Positions 1 through 7,652 of a stretch of 64,000 nucleotides of DNA are shown in pieces (within the stretch, counting starts at the first letter, position 1; each line of letters opens with the position of its first letter). This DNA comes from JAJVIP01 sp964405835 (GTDB taxonomy: Bacteria > Elusimicrobiota > Elusimicrobia > F11): positions 1 to 64,000 of the forward strand of contig CAYOPN010000005.1 in assembly GCA_964405835.1 (NCBI GenBank), written 5' to 3'. A model generated the notes under the pieces. The model saw only the letters and a program-made list of their open reading frames with translations, searched no databases and was not told where the DNA came from. The position numbers were made by a program, and so were the translations under genes.

Positions 1-671
1 CGGTTGTAAATTTCCAGCGGCGGGGCCACTTGCTGCACGGTGCCGTCTTTCATGAGCGCGACAGACGTCGCGAGCGTCATGGCTTCAAGCTGGTCGTGCG
101 TAACGTAGATGATCGTGGTTTGCAGACGTTTGTGGAGCTTGGCGATTTCGAGGCGCATGTGGACGCGCATCTTCGCGTCGAGGTTGGAAAGCGGTTCGTC
201 GAACAAAAACACTTTCGGTTTGCGCACGATGGCGCGGCCCAAGGCCACGCGCTGGCGCTGTCCGCCGGAAAGCGCTTTGGGACGGCGGTCCAACAAATGG
301 GAAATGCCGAGGATTTCGGCGGCGTCTTTCACGAGCGTGGCGATTTCCGCTTTCGGCATGCGGCGCAGTTTGAGACCAAACGCCATGTTTTCATAGACGG
401 TCATGTGCGGGTAGAGCGCGTAATTCTGGAACACCATCGCGATGTCGCGGTTTTTGGAGGGAACGTCGTTGACGAGGCGGTCGTCGATGTAGATTTCACC
501 ATCGGAGATCTCTTCAAGCCCGGCGATCATGCGGAGCGTGGTGGATTTACCGCAGCCCGAAGGGCCGACCAAAACATAAAACGACTTGTCGGGGATGACA
601 AGACTCACGTCTTTGACAACCGCCAAATCGCCGTATTTCTTCCAGATGTTTTTTAAGGTTACTTGCGCCAT
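1..671 (-). CDS. ABC transporter ATP-binding protein, MalK/UgpC type (partial)
   Basis: This is the N-terminal 223 residues of an ATPase that powers a sugar or glycerophosphodiester importer; the C-terminus lies beyond the window edge. It starts MAQVTLKN at 671. All ATPase motifs are present: Walker A GPSGCGKST (36-44), Q-loop Q82, signature LSGGQRQRVALGRAI (134 on), Walker B FLFDEPLSNLDA (155-166) and switch His192. The signature and the D-loop are typical of the MalK/MsmK/UgpC group, which usually carries a C-terminal OB regulatory domain; that part is not visible. The transported sugar cannot be told, because no permease or binding protein is in the window. Confident for family, not for substrate. 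Confidence 0.93.
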   Translation of the reverse strand, partial: MAQVTLKNIWKKYGDLAVVKDVSLVIPDKSFYVLVGPSGCGKSTTLRMIAGLEEISDGEIYIDDRLVNDVPSKNRDIAMVFQNYALYPHMTVYENMAFGLKLRRMPKAEIATLVKDAAEILGISHLLDRRPKALSGGQRQRVALGRAIVRKPKVFLFDEPLSNLDAKMRVHMRLEIAKLHKRLQTTIIYVTHDQLEAMTLATSVALMKDGTVQQVAPPLEIYN

Positions 672-748
672 TTCTCAGGAGGTCGAGGGGTTAAAGCGGC
701 GCGGAGTGTAGCATATTCCCCTCTAGCCTCTATGGCCGGGGGCGAAGG

Positions 749-1129
749 TTATTTCATTCGTTGACGAATAAAGATTCTAGCTTCGATCACGCGTTTAAGA
801 GCGTCCTTAGCTTCAATTCGATTTGGCTCTTCGCCAGGATATCGAATATCCACCGCATAATCATTTAGAGGTTTAATTATGTCCCTAACAAACTCCAACG
901 ATCCGTCAATTGAAGCAGCCAGATCAAGCAAGCGAATCAAGTCGTGGGACTTGGGGAAACGTTGGTTTTTTGAAACCAGAAAAGCTTTTAAATATTTCTC
1001 AATGCATTGCTGACAGTGATAACAAACATTGTCATATACGGGCTTGGACCGGAGCTTGATGAGCACGCTGGCCGAAGTAAAATCATGCTCGGCCTTTTCC
1101 ACCCATCCTTTTGTTGCCTTATCGTTCAT
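749..1129 (-). CDS. HEPN-domain protein (COG2250 type)
   Basis: A 126-residue all-helical HEPN protein. The conserved HCQQCIEKYLKAFLV segment (39-52), the SHDL motif (61-64) and the RYP motif (96-98) match the COG2250 HEPN family. It overlaps the end of the upstream nucleotidyltransferase by 11 bases, so the two are co-translated. MNT-HEPN pairs are known as toxin-antitoxin-like modules; in the best studied ones the HEPN protein is an RNase toxin that the partner AMPylates. The canonical R-x4-6-H RNase motif is not visible here, so RNase activity is doubtful. Function of this COG2250 subtype is inferred from context only. Confidence 0.85.
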   Translation of the reverse strand: MNDKATKGWVEKAEHDFTSASVLIKLRSKPVYDNVCYHCQQCIEKYLKAFLVSKNQRFPKSHDLIRLLDLAASIDGSLEFVRDIIKPLNDYAVDIRYPGEEPNRIEAKDALKRVIEARIFIRQRMK

Positions 1130-1457
1130 AGAGAAGGCGCCCTTTTTCCATGACTTCTTCCAGGAAAAAATCCCCCCCCTCTTTCATTCGGGATGAAATA
1201 TCTTTGGCAGAGCGAACAACGATATCAACCGAAAAAGGACGGGGCATCAGGGCCTCAGAAGCTTTTAAAAACGCTTCTCTTCGTCGCTTGCGAGATTTTT
1301 CTTCTAAAACAAGCAGGAAATCAACATCACTGTCACGATCAGGGCGGCCATATGCATAAGAGCCGAACAGAATAATTTTCTCCGGCTTCACAGCCTCCGC
1401 CATTTTCATGGCCGCCTGTTTAATTTTAGGAAGGGGAATTCTGGTGAATTTAGACAT
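1119..1457 (-). CDS. Minimal nucleotidyltransferase (MNT) of an MNT-HEPN pair
   Basis: A 112-residue nucleotidyltransferase. The pol-beta-fold signature GSYAYGRPDRDSDVD gives G32-S33 and the metal-binding aspartates D44 and D46; a third acidic residue is likely D78 in FSVDIVV. I start it at the ATG at 1457 (MSKFTRIPLP), since the reading frame upstream is just antisense to the PorV-like gene. It precedes and overlaps the HEPN gene by 11 bases, the usual antitoxin-first order. Such proteins can transfer AMP to the HEPN partner. Assignment of the family is firm; the antitoxin role is inferred. Confidence 0.88.
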   Translation of the reverse strand: MSKFTRIPLPKIKQAAMKMAEAVKPEKIILFGSYAYGRPDRDSDVDFLLVLEEKSRKRRREAFLKASEALMPRPFSVDIVVRSAKDISSRMKEGGDFFLEEVMEKGRLLYER

Positions 1458-1486
1458 AAAGGTAGCCTGGATTGTACTAAAGGGAA

Positions 1487-2467
1487 TTAAAAAATCGGTT
1501 TCTTCCGGACCTTTTGTTCTTGTGCTTCCGGCAGGAAGCGGTAGGACAGCGTAAACCGGTGCAATTCGTCGAGGTCGGCGATGATGGCGACCGCGTAATC
1601 GAAAGCGATATTGCCCACCATAAACCCGATGCCCGCCGTGACCGTTTCGCGGTCCGAGCGGTAGCCGCCGCGTATCGCCGCCGACCCTTCTTTTTCCAAA
1701 AATTCCAATAGCCGCGTCACTTCCAGGCCGGCCAACACGCCGCCGTCTTCGTCCTTGGTCTTGATGCCATCCACGGTCAGCAGGAATTGGTACGGAAAAT
1801 CTTTGACCCAACCGAGTTCGGCCGGGTCCAGGTCGTACGAGATGCCGCCGCGAAAAGCGGACGGAAGCGGGTCGCCCTCCTGTTCGTATTCGATGTCGGG
1901 CCCCATGTTTTGCGCGGCCGCGCCCAAAACCAAATTGTTCACCGGCGTCTCCCATTGCAGGCCCGCATCGAAGGCGGCCACTTCCGCGGTCGCCTCCTCC
2001 GCCAATTCGGAACGCAAAAATTTTCCGGTCACTCCCAGCGAAAACGGCGTATGACGTCCCAACGCGAAACCGGCCATACCGACAACGTCCTGTTGCGCGC
2101 GCCTTCTCTCGTTGGTCCCGTCGGTCTGGTTGATGTCGATAGTGCCGGCGTCAAAATAGCCGCCGCCCACAAAAAGACTTCCGAATGAAATGGGATGCGC
2201 GTACATCAACGATCCGAAACTTTGGTCGGCGAACGCTTTCTGATAGGTCGTGGAGATGGCCTTGCCGGGAATTTTGGCCACGCCGGCCGGGTTCACCGTT
2301 ATCGCGTCGATGTCACCGCCGATCGCCGTAAAGGCTTCACCGAGCGCGGTGGGGCGGGCCGGCACAAGGCGCTGCAACGTTTGTCCCCCCGTCGTTCCCG
2401 AATATTCCGCCGAAGCAAGCGACGCTGTCATCAAACCAGCGGCGAGGACGCCCTTCCAGCGCGTCAT
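1487..2467 (-). CDS. PorV/PorQ-family outer membrane protein
   Basis: A 326-residue protein with a signal peptide (MTRWKGVLAAGLMTASLASA, cut near residue 20) and the start of the PorV/PorQ (UPF0164) family: TTGGQTLQ, then ALGEAFTAIGGDIDAITVNPAG around 40-65. These are beta-barrel proteins; in Bacteroidota PorV shuttles type IX secretion cargo. The gene overlaps the upstream secreted FlgD-tail protein by ATGA (2464-2467), so the two are translationally coupled, which suggests the barrel and the secreted protein work together. Type IX secretion itself is not shown by this window. The C-terminal part is rich in alternating strand pattern as expected for a barrel. Confidence 0.8.
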   Translation of the reverse strand: MTRWKGVLAAGLMTASLASAEYSGTTGGQTLQRLVPARPTALGEAFTAIGGDIDAITVNPAGVAKIPGKAISTTYQKAFADQSFGSLMYAHPISFGSLFVGGGYFDAGTIDINQTDGTNERRRAQQDVVGMAGFALGRHTPFSLGVTGKFLRSELAEEATAEVAAFDAGLQWETPVNNLVLGAAAQNMGPDIEYEQEGDPLPSAFRGGISYDLDPAELGWVKDFPYQFLLTVDGIKTKDEDGGVLAGLEVTRLLEFLEKEGSAAIRGGYRSDRETVTAGIGFMVGNIAFDYAVAIIADLDELHRFTLSYRFLPEAQEQKVRKKPIF

Positions 2468-3942
2468 TTGATCACCACGATTTTCTGCTCGCTCTCAAGC
2501 TTGGGGCCTTCAATTTGAAGGACGTACACGCCGCTCGCAACCAGGCTGCCATCATCGTTTCTGCCGTCCCAATACGTGGTCTGGGTGCCGACCACCGAGT
2601 CGCCGTCGAAAAGCGTTTTGATCAACCGCCCGCTCAAATCGTAAAGCTTGAGCACCAAATGACCGACATCAAACACCTCGATGTCGATCCGTGTTTGGGC
2701 GCCGGAAAGCGGACGCATTAAATTGTCCAGCATGCGGACCGTCCCTCCCGCAAACGAAATTTCAAATGCCCCCGCCTTCGACCCTTCATTTCCGTCGGCG
2801 TTGGTTACCCGGAGGGTACGTGGGCCAAGCGCCTGATTTAACGGATCAATAATGGCAGTGATCGAGTTGTCGTTGGTGAGATTGATGGACGTTCCGACAA
2901 TGTCGGCCAACCCCGTCGCGGTCAATTCGACACTACTAATGGTCGGCCCGAAGATTTCTCCTGCGATGGTCACGGTGGCAGCTGGATCGGTGCGGTTCAT
3001 GACCGACGGTGTTATCGATTGCGGATCGGGCGTGTACGTGATGGCGCTAAACACGTGCGCGGTCGTTGTGCTGGCATTCCGGAACGCGTAATAGAGCCGC
3101 CAGCGGAAATTTTCGGTGGAACGGATGACGGTCGGATAGGACATTTCTCCGGTGGAAGACCCCGTGGACAACATGGTATTGGATTCAAGCGAAAAGGTCG
3201 TGCCAAGCGAGTCCGGAGACCGGGCGCTCAACAATGTTGAATAGGTGGTCTCGCCGGTCAAAGGCGCCGTGTAAATCAACCGCACTCGTCCGCTGGTCAA
3301 TGTACTGACACAAATTTCGCCGACCTGTTCTGAGAGCGCCACTCCAGGTGAGACCCAGGTCAGACCTTCGTCCGTGGACATGGCCCCGTAAATGATGCGG
3401 TTGGTCGGATTGGTGGTGCCGTCGGTGTTTTGGGTGAAGTACATGATCAAATTGCTGGCACTGGTCCGGTACAACTGCGGGCTGCCGACAAATGTGTTGG
3501 TGGAAGTCGGAATAAAAGCTCCGGCCTGGTTGGCCCATCCAAGACCATCGGTGGAAGTAGCGATGATGATTCCATAGTCCCCCAAAACACCAATACCGCT
3601 GTAAACAGCATGGTACCCCGCGTTGTCCGATCGGCGCACCAGAGCGAAACCGGTAATAGAGCTGATATTGACGTTGATTGCCGTCGTGGACGACAAGCGA
3701 ACGCCGGTCTCTTCGCCCCAGTTCAACTGGTCGGTGCTGGTGGCGGAATAAACTTTGTAGTCGCGGAGGAAATACATGCGGATCGGAGAAGTGGTGATAT
3801 CGACGGCGAGAGGGACCGCGCTGGAAAGGCGAATGCCGCCTTCGTTGGTGAAAACCGGATTGGCGTGGACGGACGAATTAAAAATGGAAAAGAAAAACCC
3901 GGCGAGAAAAAGGTTAAACAAAACCGGCGCGATTTTTTTCAC
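2464..3942 (-). CDS. Secreted protein with IPT/TIG-like domain and FlgD-like C-terminal tail
   Basis: A 492-residue exported protein. Residues 1-27 form a signal peptide ending SSVHA. The body up to about residue 300 has repeated short segments such as SATSTDQLNWGEE, ATSTDGLGWANQ and STDEGLTWVSP, like the BNR/sialidase-fold repeats. About 305-390 looks like an IPT/TIG immunoglobulin domain (VTIAGEIFGPTISSVELT). The last 85 residues match the FlgD-like/type IX-style sorting domain: LKLYDLSGRLIKTL, then YWDGRNDDGSLVASGVYVL. No catalytic sialidase Arg triad was confirmed, so I do not claim an enzyme. It is coupled to the PorV-like gene downstream. Confidence 0.75.
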   Translation of the reverse strand: MKKIAPVLFNLFLAGFFFSIFNSSVHANPVFTNEGGIRLSSAVPLAVDITTSPIRMYFLRDYKVYSATSTDQLNWGEETGVRLSSTTAINVNISSITGFALVRRSDNAGYHAVYSGIGVLGDYGIIIATSTDGLGWANQAGAFIPTSTNTFVGSPQLYRTSASNLIMYFTQNTDGTTNPTNRIIYGAMSTDEGLTWVSPGVALSEQVGEICVSTLTSGRVRLIYTAPLTGETTYSTLLSARSPDSLGTTFSLESNTMLSTGSSTGEMSYPTVIRSTENFRWRLYYAFRNASTTTAHVFSAITYTPDPQSITPSVMNRTDPAATVTIAGEIFGPTISSVELTATGLADIVGTSINLTNDNSITAIIDPLNQALGPRTLRVTNADGNEGSKAGAFEISFAGGTVRMLDNLMRPLSGAQTRIDIEVFDVGHLVLKLYDLSGRLIKTLFDGDSVVGTQTTYWDGRNDDGSLVASGVYVLQIEGPKLESEQKIVVIK

Positions 3943-3982
3943 GCGCGAATTGTTCCATATCTGAAAGAAAAACAGAATTTAT

Positions 3983-5239
3983 TTAAGGGGTGACGCGAAG
4001 GACTTCGGCGAGGGAGGTCTGGCCGTTGATGGCTTTGTGGAGAGCAACCTGGCGGAGTGTCATGAGCCCGCCGGTTTTCATGAGGGACCGCATCGCGTCC
4101 GACTTCATGTCGCGATGCAGTTTGTTGCGAAGATCATCGTTCATTTCGATCACTTCGAAAATGTTGGTTTCGCGGTCGAACCCGGTCTTGAAACAAGCGT
4201 CGCAACCTTTGCCGTTGTAGAACGCCGTGGGCTGCATGCCGATCGGGATGTTCAAATCTTTAAGCCGGTCGCGCGAGACGTTGTCCTTGTCCTGGCACTT
4301 CTGGCAGTTGAGCCGGAGCGTGCGCTGCGCCACAACGCCGAGAAGCCCCGCGCCGATCAAATAGGGCTCAACGCCCATGCCGAGAATTTGCAAAAGCGCG
4401 TCCGAAATATCTGTCGCGTAGACCCGCCCGAAAACCAGACGCCCGCGCACCGCCTCCGATAAACAAATGTCCAAATGGGCTTTCTTCTCCAACGGATGCG
4501 CCACCACCAGGTCCGGCGCGTGGCGAAAAGCGACCTTCAAGAGTTTCGAGAAAGCTTCCGGATCGTTGTTCGACACGAGTTGCTCAACTCCGGGGAACCA
4601 GGCTTGCGTGTTGGCGCCGACCGCAATCGCATGGCGTTCGGGCGTGGCCAATTGTTTCGTGAGCGACTGAATGTACGGAAACAAATCATCGGTGTCGGTG
4701 CCGCAGAACAACACGAGCCCATGTGTCCTGCCCAGGAAATTCTCGAGCAAAGTGGCTTGATTGGGGCCCATGCCCCATGCCGTCGGGTTAAAAGGTTTCT
4801 CGGCTGAGACCGACAAGTGAATGGTGATGAGTCCGAAATTCCGGGTTTCGCTCAACAGAAACCGGCACACATGCTCCGCTCCATTGAGATTCAAGTTGAG
4901 TTGCATGGCCGACCATTTCAGGCCTTCTTCGTTTTTCAGCTCTCCTGTTTTCATCACAAACGCGAATATTTCGGAGACGTCGGGAGAAGAAAGCGGAGCG
5001 CGCATGTCGGTGATCAGGACGCCGCGGATCCGCTGGCGGACGCGGGTGCGGGAAGTCTCTCTTTCGATCAACAATTGTGTGGCGCGGTTGAGCGCGGCAT
5101 TGTTCAGGAGTTTTTCAAGAGGACGCGGCAGGTTGACAGGAGCGGAACGGGGAGAAGAGGGTTCGGGGATATGCGCCACCACGGGCTTTAGCGGCGGTTC
5201 TGAATCGGTTTCTTCAATATCGTAGGGGTTCTTCTCCAT
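3983..5239 (-). CDS. Degenerate GspE/PilB-family protein lacking ATPase motifs
   Basis: A 418-residue relative of the type II secretion / type IV pilus assembly ATPases. The family is shown by ALLQILGMGVEPYLIGAGLLGVVAQR (281-306) and by the C-terminal zinc site C312-x2-C315 ... C346-x2-C349 (GCDACFKTGF). The Walker A position, normally GPTGSGKST, reads CGTDTDDLF (179-187): glycine-lysine-serine are lost. The Walker B region normally ending in VGE/IRD reads PDLVVAHPLE (242-251). It is therefore probably a non-hydrolysing pseudo-ATPase, perhaps a structural or regulatory partner of a real secretion ATPase elsewhere. The N-terminal 70 residues are proline-rich and unconserved. No other pilus or secretion genes are nearby. 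Confidence 0.8.
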   Translation of the reverse strand: MEKNPYDIEETDSEPPLKPVVAHIPEPSSPRSAPVNLPRPLEKLLNNAALNRATQLLIERETSRTRVRQRIRGVLITDMRAPLSSPDVSEIFAFVMKTGELKNEEGLKWSAMQLNLNLNGAEHVCRFLLSETRNFGLITIHLSVSAEKPFNPTAWGMGPNQATLLENFLGRTHGLVLFCGTDTDDLFPYIQSLTKQLATPERHAIAVGANTQAWFPGVEQLVSNNDPEAFSKLLKVAFRHAPDLVVAHPLEKKAHLDICLSEAVRGRLVFGRVYATDISDALLQILGMGVEPYLIGAGLLGVVAQRTLRLNCQKCQDKDNVSRDRLKDLNIPIGMQPTAFYNGKGCDACFKTGFDRETNIFEVIEMNDDLRNKLHRDMKSDAMRSLMKTGGLMTLRQVALHKAINGQTSLAEVLRVTP

Positions 5240-5269
5240 AGGGAGAAGGATAGCGGGACGAAGATTCCC

Positions 5270-7090
5270 TTACCAGGGAAGTTTCTTAAGAAAATCACCG
5301 CCAGAAGACAGGTTGATTCCAGCAGCCTGGCTGATCTTCTTGCTGAGATCTCCCTCCATGCCAGCCAGCTCTTGATTGACCTTGCCGTCCACCCCACCCA
5401 GCTTCTCGCTCAATTCCTTCTGCTTCTCGCCGAGAAGCCCGTTTAATTGGGCTTCCAATTTGGCGCGTTGCTCTTTGACCACATCTCCGACGGAATCTTT
5501 TACTACCTGTGACAACACGGGCCCCAAATTGGAGGATATCTTCAGGTCCGGGTCGTTCCAGGTCCCGAAAATTTGCGCGTCCACGGTCACTACTTTCATG
5601 GCTTCGATGGCCTTGACCATTTTCTCCACGAACGAGACTTTGAGTTTGTCTCCTCCGGCCAGTTCGGAGGCGTCCAATTTGATGCCGGTAATATTGAGGC
5701 GCACATTGCCGCCGATGTTCTCTTCCCCGATCAGGTTAAGCGCCATGCGCACAGTGGCCATCCCGTCCGCCAGCATCACGCCGGTCCCTTCGGTGCCAGG
5801 AACAAGTTTCTTGATGTCCAGCCCGGCCGCCTGAAGCACCACACTGTCCTTGTTGATGTCTTTGGTGTGGTCGAGCACCGCGTTGGCGGTGAACGCCCTG
5901 CCTTCATGGAGCCCTTTCAAATCCAACTTAAACGGCTTGCCGACACGCGGCGGGTTGGTGGTCATGTCCGTCATGTTGCCCGAAGCCGCCACCATTCCAA
6001 AAGTCCCGTCGAGCGTGGCCTGCTTTAACCAAAAACGTGGCAACGCGGCCGGCGTCGGGAATTCGATGTCCATGCCCGATACGCGCGGTTTGGGCGGCAA
6101 GCTCTCCTGTGCTTTCTTCGATGGCATGTGTTGACGCGCCAACTGCACGTAATGAAGGATGTTTTGAAAACGCTTCAGCACAAGAGGACCGACAATCCCT
6201 TCCACCAACCGGTCCGGGCTTGCAAAATCGAGGTTGAGGCGCGACATCAGGTCGTCGATATCTTGTTTTTTTGCTTGCGAAAGACCGGCCACATCATTGC
6301 GAAGCCCTTTGGCTTCCGCTTGAATGCCGGTCTTCGCATCCTGAATGTCTTTCTTGATCTGGTTGAGGTTGTTTTTCACTTCGCCCAGTTTCTTGAAAGA
6401 GGCCGGAATGGCCGTAATCGCCTCGGTGCCCTTGGTGGGTGTTTTCTCAATGGCTTTAAGGTCGGCTTCCGCCTGCTTGAGCCGCTCCTCCACTTTCAAA
6501 TCATCAACGCGCTTTTCCCATTCGCCCGGAAGCGCCTTGGCTTTTTCCTCCAGGGCCGCGGCCTGCTTGGTGATCTGCAAATCTTTCGGGTCAAATTCGA
6601 TCTTGGCCTTGGCGTCGCCTTTGATTCCGTCGATGTTCAGTTTGAAACGGTCTTTGTATTTTTCGGCCAGTTTCTCGGCGGCGCTCGGCGGGCCTTCTTT
6701 CTTTTCCTTGAAAATTTTCGGGATCGCGCCGGAAGTCTTCCGGGGTGTATTAAAACCCAATCCGCTCAACGTGGCTTCATTGATGATCGCGCGTTTGCCG
6801 ATCAGTTCGCCCACCTCCAACTGAAACGCCATTTTTCCGGCCTCGAGTCGGTTAGTCATCGGCGCGTCCGGATCGGCGACCTGCAGGCGGTCGATGGTGA
6901 TGCGACCGGAGAAAAATTTGGTTTTCAGGCCGTCCACTTCCACCTTGGCGTCGTTCATCTTCGCGCCCTCCTTCTCGATGCCGCGTTCGAGCAGCGAATC
7001 AAAGAAGAACACAAAAAAAACAACAATCGCGCCGAGCACGATCGCGAGCGGTAAAAAATATTTCCAGCGGATCCACTTCAACGGGTTCAT
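5270..7090 (-). CDS. TIGR03545-family AsmA-like membrane-anchored protein
   Basis: A 606-residue protein with one N-terminal membrane segment (about 12-32) and a large periplasmic part. The start (NPLKWIRWKYF), the helical region with many Lys/Glu heptads (about 150-290) and the later beta-rich AsmA-like segments (LNLNITG-type strands, about 370-500) fit family TIGR03545. Its start overlaps the stop of the upstream TIGR03546 gene by ATGA (7087-7090); this pairing is the usual context of the family. The role is unknown; AsmA-like proteins are now thought to carry lipids between membranes, which would be an inference here. Confidence 0.8.
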   Translation of the reverse strand: MNPLKWIRWKYFLPLAIVLGAIVVFFVFFFDSLLERGIEKEGAKMNDAKVEVDGLKTKFFSGRITIDRLQVADPDAPMTNRLEAGKMAFQLEVGELIGKRAIINEATLSGLGFNTPRKTSGAIPKIFKEKKEGPPSAAEKLAEKYKDRFKLNIDGIKGDAKAKIEFDPKDLQITKQAAALEEKAKALPGEWEKRVDDLKVEERLKQAEADLKAIEKTPTKGTEAITAIPASFKKLGEVKNNLNQIKKDIQDAKTGIQAEAKGLRNDVAGLSQAKKQDIDDLMSRLNLDFASPDRLVEGIVGPLVLKRFQNILHYVQLARQHMPSKKAQESLPPKPRVSGMDIEFPTPAALPRFWLKQATLDGTFGMVAASGNMTDMTTNPPRVGKPFKLDLKGLHEGRAFTANAVLDHTKDINKDSVVLQAAGLDIKKLVPGTEGTGVMLADGMATVRMALNLIGEENIGGNVRLNITGIKLDASELAGGDKLKVSFVEKMVKAIEAMKVVTVDAQIFGTWNDPDLKISSNLGPVLSQVVKDSVGDVVKEQRAKLEAQLNGLLGEKQKELSEKLGGVDGKVNQELAGMEGDLSKKISQAAGINLSSGGDFLKKLPW

Positions 7091-7617
7091 TCGCCGGTGA
7101 TCCCCCGGTAGCTTTCGTAATACCGGTACATGGCACTGGTCTTAAAGTATTTCACCAGTTTGAATTGCTGCACTTTTTCACGGAAATTCGCGCGGTAGTA
7201 TTTCACGAACCATTTGCCGAGGAAATAATTCGGCACGAGCAACAGAAAGCCGATCGTAAAACTGCCGAGCACGATGGTGTTGTTGAAACGGGTGTAGGGA
7301 ACAATCGGCAGGTTGTAAAGCGTGGTCCAGAAGGGTTCGAGGGACGGGACTTTGGTGAGAAAGTAATAACCGAGTTGGTTGGCGATGGGGTCGATCGCGA
7401 ACGCGAGGAACTTGTAAATCAATGTGCCGATGGCGAGAAAGCCCAGGTTCACGTTAATAAGGAACGAAAGCAGCCCGAACGTGAGCGGAATGAGCCCCTG
7501 CACAGGCATCAGCCCGATCCAGGCCCCAAACGCAAAACCCGCCGCGATTTGTTTCGGGGATTCTTCGCTGTTCAGGATGGTGAGTAATTTGGCGAGGAAT
7601 TTCGTAATCAACAACAT
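7087..7617 (-). CDS. TIGR03546-family integral membrane protein
   Basis: A 176-residue membrane protein with three to four hydrophobic segments, beginning MLLITKFLAKLLTILNSEES at 7617. I chose this start because it gives the conserved N-terminus of the family; seventeen further residues upstream are possible but overlap the divergent promoter region. The segment SPKQIAAGFAFGAWIGLMPVQG resembles DUF2062, with which TIGR03546 is related. It is coupled by ATGA to the TIGR03545 partner. Function unknown; the conserved pairing suggests the two form one envelope complex. Confidence 0.8.
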   Translation of the reverse strand: MLLITKFLAKLLTILNSEESPKQIAAGFAFGAWIGLMPVQGLIPLTFGLLSFLINVNLGFLAIGTLIYKFLAFAIDPIANQLGYYFLTKVPSLEPFWTTLYNLPIVPYTRFNNTIVLGSFTIGFLLLVPNYFLGKWFVKYYRANFREKVQQFKLVKYFKTSAMYRYYESYRGITGE

Positions 7618-7652
7618 GAGGCCGGGATTATAACTTACTAAGATCTTTGAAC

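Noticed and set aside
30..656. Long plus-strand open frame of 208 codons
   Set aside because: It is antisense to the ABC ATPase, whose motifs are perfect on the minus strand; the plus frame has no family signature.
1119..1955. 278-codon version of the nucleotidyltransferase
   Set aside because: The first 166 codons are antisense-frame reading of the PorV-like gene; the real protein starts at 1457.
6128..7054. 308-codon plus-strand open frame
   Set aside because: Shadow of the TIGR03545 gene in high-GC sequence; composition is Arg/His/Phe-rich with no motif.
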